This document shows positions 52,677 to 55,576 of a stretch of DNA of 55,576 bases, piece after piece (the first letter of the stretch is position 1; each line of letters begins with the position of its first letter). Location of the stretch: contig JAQXJU010000074.1 of the NCBI GenBank assembly GCA_029009115.1, forward strand, positions 1 through 55,576, read 5' to 3'. The position numbers and the translations under genes were made by a program. Source of the DNA: Bacteroidales bacterium. GTDB taxonomy: Bacteria > Bacteroidota > Bacteroidia > Bacteroidales > UBA932. The notes under the pieces are model-generated. The model had not been told where the DNA came from. It made no database searches and worked only from the letters and a program-made list of their open reading frames with translations.

Positions 52677-55450
52677 TGGTTTCGTTCTAAATTGTTATCA
52701 ATGGAATCAATGTATTCGCGTGGTGTCATTCCGTATTCTTTTTTGAAACAACTGCTGTAATAGGAAGGGGAACTGAATCCGACTATGGAGGAAATCTCGG
52801 CAATCGGATGCCTTCCTTCCTTGAGCAGCTGGGCGCTGGCCTGAAGCCTGCTTCGCCGGATGAAATCGACAGGGGCGAGACCAGTGTGCTTTTTGACCTT
52901 GTTGTAGAGTCCGGTCTTGCTCGTTCCTAGTTCCGCGCACATATAGTCGATTGTCAGATTCTGGTCTGCAAGCCTGTCGCGCAGAAGTTTGTAGAAGCGT
53001 TGCATAAAAACTTCATCGGGAGTTCTGCTCTGGCCATTATCCTTTGCCGGCTCCCCGAACATATCGGCGCAGATTCTCTGCATCCTGTCCCTTTCCTCTT
53101 CGAGATTCTCGGCAGCCTTGCGCAACTTCAGCACCAAGATCACTACGGCAGCAGCAAGAAGGATGACTCCCAGAATTACCCACCATCTCTGCCACCACGG
53201 GCGTGGAATTCTGATTCCGAGTACCGTCTCCTCGCTTCCGAATTCGTCCTCGGGACCTTTGAAAGCCTTGACCCTGAATTCGTACTTGCCTGGCCGCAAC
53301 TTTTTGTAAACTGCTCCTGCCCGGGTTGGCAGTTCACTAATGTAGTCGCTGTCGTATCCGTCGAGTTTGTACTCGAAGCGGATCAGTCCCTGAGATACGT
53401 AATCCAGTGAAGAGAAGCCGAACTCCAGAACTTCCGAGTCGTTACGGAGTATCTCGACGACGGGCTTTCTGGCGATGTATCGGTTATTTTCGCGTGAGGG
53501 ATTCAGTGTCACAAGTCCTTTGTCCGCACCGAAAATGATTCTGTCTTCAGTTGCGAGGCAGGATTTCAGCGAAAACTCGTTAACCTGCGGCGCACTCCAG
53601 GTCCTGATGCTGCGGTTGCGTACGTCGATGGAGGAAACGCAGTAGGGCGTAGTTACCCAGAGCTTGCCTTCGCTGCCATGAGCAATCGAACAGATGTTGT
53701 CCGAAGGCAGTCCATCCTGACGTGTGAACCTGTCGGTTACCGTAAGGTTGTCATCCAGTTTCAGAAGTCCGGAACACCTGGTGCCTGCCCAGATGTTCCC
53801 ATCGGTATCCCGGACAAGATGGTTGATTTTGACGGGACGGTCCGGGCTGATTGCCTTGAGTGACCGGAATTTGAATTCACAGGAGTGGAGGTTGTAGGAA
53901 CAGATTCCGTTGTTGCTGCTGCCCAGTATGACTGATCCGTCCTTTCCCTCGATGATGCTCTGGACGAAGGTGAATGACGCCGGTTCGCCCGTTGCGGCAT
54001 CGGTGAAACTGGTCTGCATCTTGCCGTCCCGTCCGAAAACTATGAGGTCCGACCCCTTGTTCCGGAGGTACGTTCCTACGAAGATGTTGCCTTCGGCGTC
54101 GATGAAGGTTTCGACTATGGGCTGGTCTGTGCGTATGCTGTATGTCTGTGTGACCTTGCGGCTGCGCGTGTCAATACGGTACATCTTGCCGTTGTTAAGC
54201 CCCACAATGATGTCGTTGCCCCTGGAAGAAATGGAGTTGACTATGCTGGAACGTACGTCACCGTCTTTGTCGGAGGGAAGAGGGACCCTTTCCCATCGGC
54301 CGGTCTTCTCGTCGCAGCGCAGCAGTCCGCCGCCTTCCTTGCCGACCCATAGCCCTCCGTTGCTCCGAACTATCGAACTGACGATACCCAGCGTGGTCTT
54401 GCCGTCCACAGCCGGGTCCTCATAATAGAGGAAATTATCATCGTCAAGGTTGAAATAGTTTACGCCTCCCACATAGCTCGACAGCCATATCGTGTTGTCC
54501 CTGTCGCAGTAGGCGTAGAGCACTGAGAAGAAACTGAGGGCATCCACGTTGGTGTTCTGCCCGATTTTGTAGGAAAGCATCGACCCGTCTTCAGGGGAGT
54601 AGATGTTTACTCCGTCGAAGGTCCCGATCACAATCCGCCCTTTCTTGTCCTCGCAGAAGCAACGCACGAAGTCGTTGTTCAGTCTACTGTTGGAGCTGTC
54701 CAGGTGCCGCAGCAGGCTGAAATCAGGTGACAGAATCCAGACGCCGGCCGCAGCGGTCCCGATCCAGATGTTGTCCTGGCTATCGCAGAACAGGGTCTGG
54801 ATATTCAGGTTCGAGGGGACACAGTCGATTTGCTCGAAACGGTCGGTGCTTATCGTGTACCGGAAGACTTCCAGAGAGGTGGCAACTACTATCACGTCTG
54901 GATCCGGTGTGACTGCGACATACTTTATCTGACCGACGATGGACTTTACTTCCTTGGTGATTATGCCAGTTGAGGAATCCATCCTGACGAAGCCTCCGCT
55001 CGTAGTGACCCAGATATGACCGGATCTGTCTTCACAGATGCGATAGATGTATTCTCCGGGTATCTGCGTCGGAGCAAGATATCTGGTGAAGGTCCCGCTC
55101 CGGGAATCGTAACGGTTCAGCCCTACCGCCGTACCTGCCCAGAGTGTGCCATCTGAGGTACAGATGAGGGAGGTGACTTCATTGTTGCTGACGGATTGCT
55201 CGCCGTCTTCTTCCTTGTAGGTCTTGAATCGGTAGCCGTCATATCGGCTAAGTCCGTCTCTGGTAGCGAACCAGATGTAGCCGTCCTTGTCCTGGACTAT
55301 CGAGCGGACGCTCATTTGCGGGAGCCCGTCGTGGACAGTGATTTCGTTGAAGAGCACAGACTTCGCTCCGGCGGGAAGAGCTCCCGCCGCGAAAAAGATT
55401 GCAATAATCCATAGGGCAATCTTTCTGTCGAGCCTAGTTCCGGTGCGCAT
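52673..55450 (-). CDS. Membrane beta-propeller sensor with AraC DNA-binding domain, lacking kinase and receiver domains
   Basis: The 925-residue protein has a signal peptide (1-30), two seven-bladed propellers of two-component-regulator type (about 35-670, repeated DKDGYIWFATRDGLSRYDG-like blades), a Y_Y_Y beta domain (about 675-750), one membrane helix (about 756-775), a short coiled coil (776-793), and an AraC/XylS HTH (about 812-918, LGTSKTGLYNKVKKHTGL and GFSSPSYYSSCFKKEYGMTP). Ordinary hybrid systems of this type have 400 or more residues of HisKA, HATPase and REC between helix and HTH; only about 35 are present here. It may therefore act like ToxR/CadC. Start at 55450 follows the promoter at 55484; it is first in the operon. 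Confidence 0.88.
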   Translation of the reverse strand: MRTGTRLDRKIALWIIAIFFAAGALPAGAKSVLFNEITVHDGLPQMSVRSIVQDKDGYIWFATRDGLSRYDGYRFKTYKEEDGEQSVSNNEVTSLICTSDGTLWAGTAVGLNRYDSRSGTFTRYLAPTQIPGEYIYRICEDRSGHIWVTTSGGFVRMDSSTGIITKEVKSIVGQIKYVAVTPDPDVIVVATSLEVFRYTISTDRFEQIDCVPSNLNIQTLFCDSQDNIWIGTAAAGVWILSPDFSLLRHLDSSNSRLNNDFVRCFCEDKKGRIVIGTFDGVNIYSPEDGSMLSYKIGQNTNVDALSFFSVLYAYCDRDNTIWLSSYVGGVNYFNLDDDNFLYYEDPAVDGKTTLGIVSSIVRSNGGLWVGKEGGGLLRCDEKTGRWERVPLPSDKDGDVRSSIVNSISSRGNDIIVGLNNGKMYRIDTRSRKVTQTYSIRTDQPIVETFIDAEGNIFVGTYLRNKGSDLIVFGRDGKMQTSFTDAATGEPASFTFVQSIIEGKDGSVILGSSNNGICSYNLHSCEFKFRSLKAISPDRPVKINHLVRDTDGNIWAGTRCSGLLKLDDNLTVTDRFTRQDGLPSDNICSIAHGSEGKLWVTTPYCVSSIDVRNRSIRTWSAPQVNEFSLKSCLATEDRIIFGADKGLVTLNPSRENNRYIARKPVVEILRNDSEVLEFGFSSLDYVSQGLIRFEYKLDGYDSDYISELPTRAGAVYKKLRPGKYEFRVKAFKGPEDEFGSEETVLGIRIPRPWWQRWWVILGVILLAAAVVILVLKLRKAAENLEEERDRMQRICADMFGEPAKDNGQSRTPDEVFMQRFYKLLRDRLADQNLTIDYMCAELGTSKTGLYNKVKKHTGLAPVDFIRRSRLQASAQLLKEGRHPIAEISSIVGFSSPSYYSSCFKKEYGMTPREYIDSIDNNLERNQ

Positions 55451-55483
55451 GCTTTTATGTGGCTGATGCAAATCTGCGAAAAG

Positions 55484-55491
55484 CAAAAATA
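55484..55491 (-). promoter_or_regulatory. -7 box TATTTTTG for the regulator and glycan operon
   Basis: An exact TAnnTTTG match on the minus strand (55491-55484) lies 33 bases before the ATG at 55450. A frame extension of the regulator to 55513 would cross this box and is rejected for that reason. Confidence 0.6.
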
Positions 55492-55521
55492 ACCTACTTT
55501 CGGGATTATTCATATTTTATA

Positions 55522-55559
55522 TCAGGATTGTTCAAACTGAACAAAAATAGCAATCCTGA
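55522..55559. promoter_or_regulatory. Nested inverted repeat upstream of the regulator, possible operator
   Basis: TCAGGATTG (55522-55530) pairs with CAATCCTGA (55551-55559), and GTTCA (55530-55534) pairs with TGAAC (55538-55542) inside. A second TATTTTTG box lies in it on the minus strand (55549-55542). Neither side has a T-run, so it does not look like a terminator. It sits 31 bases upstream of the regulator promoter box and could be a binding site for it or for another regulator. Confidence 0.45.
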
Positions 55560-55576
55560 CGATAAATACAGTTGTT

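Larger units (their letters stand above)
40126..55491 (-). other. Polysaccharide utilisation locus, one apparent operon of ten genes
   Basis: Ten minus-strand genes run from a propeller/AraC regulator to a GH18 enzyme, with gaps of -4, 3, 37, 11, 18, -4, 6, 17 and 19 bases. The only good TAnnTTTG boxes are upstream of the regulator. SusC, SusD and surface lipoproteins would bind and import a glycan; GH20 and GH18 enzymes would cut it. Both families act on N-acetylhexosamine links, so a chitin-like, N-glycan or mucin-type glycan is the best guess. No transporter, sugar kinase or deaminase is inside the locus. Confidence 0.85.

Noticed and set aside
1..55576. CRISPR array, insertion sequence, prophage or integrated element
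   Set aside because: No regular spaced repeats, transposase, integrase or target-site duplications were found, and the two tRNA genes have no nearby duplicate of their 3' ends.

Overview
The window is a dense, almost gap-free piece of a Bacteroidota chromosome, most likely order Bacteroidales. The main signs are promoters with the TAnnTTTG -7 box typical of the phylum, the presence of DUF4199, DUF4295, DUF4296 and DUF3575 families, a long type of signal peptidase I, many SPII lipoproteins, and a SusC/SusD pair with carbohydrate-active genes. Genus or species cannot be fixed from the sequence alone. There are no insertion sequences, phage genes, CRISPR arrays or integrases, and no stretch longer than about 140 bases lacks a gene or RNA.

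Region 1 (1-13.5 kb) starts with the 3' end of an rRNA operon (5S rRNA and its terminator). A lipid-linked-sugar type glycosyltransferase and a DUF4434 glycosidase-like protein follow. Next comes the translation block thrS-infC-rpmI-rplT-lepB, then rpmB-rpmG-DUF4295, then ftsY-pheT-DUF4296-deoC. ThrRS lacks most of its TGS domain, and infC starts at an AUC codon. Region 2 (13.5-23.4 kb) holds a lipoprotein with an HExxH motif paired with a DUF3575 barrel protein, tRNA-Leu(CAG), typA, a DUF177 gene with no ATG start, rpmF, tRNA-Arg(CCT), an unknown lipoprotein, an acyl-CoA ligase, dCMP deaminase and a CtpA-type protease.

Region 3 (23.4-40.0 kb) is mostly on the minus strand. It contains a TonB-like protein, udk and asnS, the exbB-membrane protein-exbD-exbD energy-transduction operon, asparaginase I, tatD, dprA (+), queA, a LolC/E-like permease, a TPR protein, an RsmF-like rRNA methyltransferase, a SRPBCC protein, a Nudix hydrolase (+), and the rpsO-pnp pair with a terminator between them. 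All four convergent gene pairs in the window overlap at their 3' ends.

Region 4 (40.1-55.5 kb, all minus strand) is a polysaccharide utilisation locus that looks like one transcription unit of about 15 kb. It runs from a membrane-spanning beta-propeller/AraC regulator that lacks the histidine kinase and receiver domains of ordinary hybrid two-component systems, through an unlisted 45-residue peptide gene that overlaps the regulator by ATGA, a BspA-like leucine-rich-repeat lipoprotein, SusC, SusD, a PKD-like lipoprotein, a GH20-type hexosaminidase, a pectate-lyase-fold beta-helix lipoprotein and a BACON-domain lipoprotein, to a GH18 enzyme. GH18 plus GH20 points to an N-acetylhexosamine-containing glycan (chitin-like, N-glycan or mucin) as substrate. 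The regulator-peptide-surface-protein head of this operon is the most unusual part of the window.
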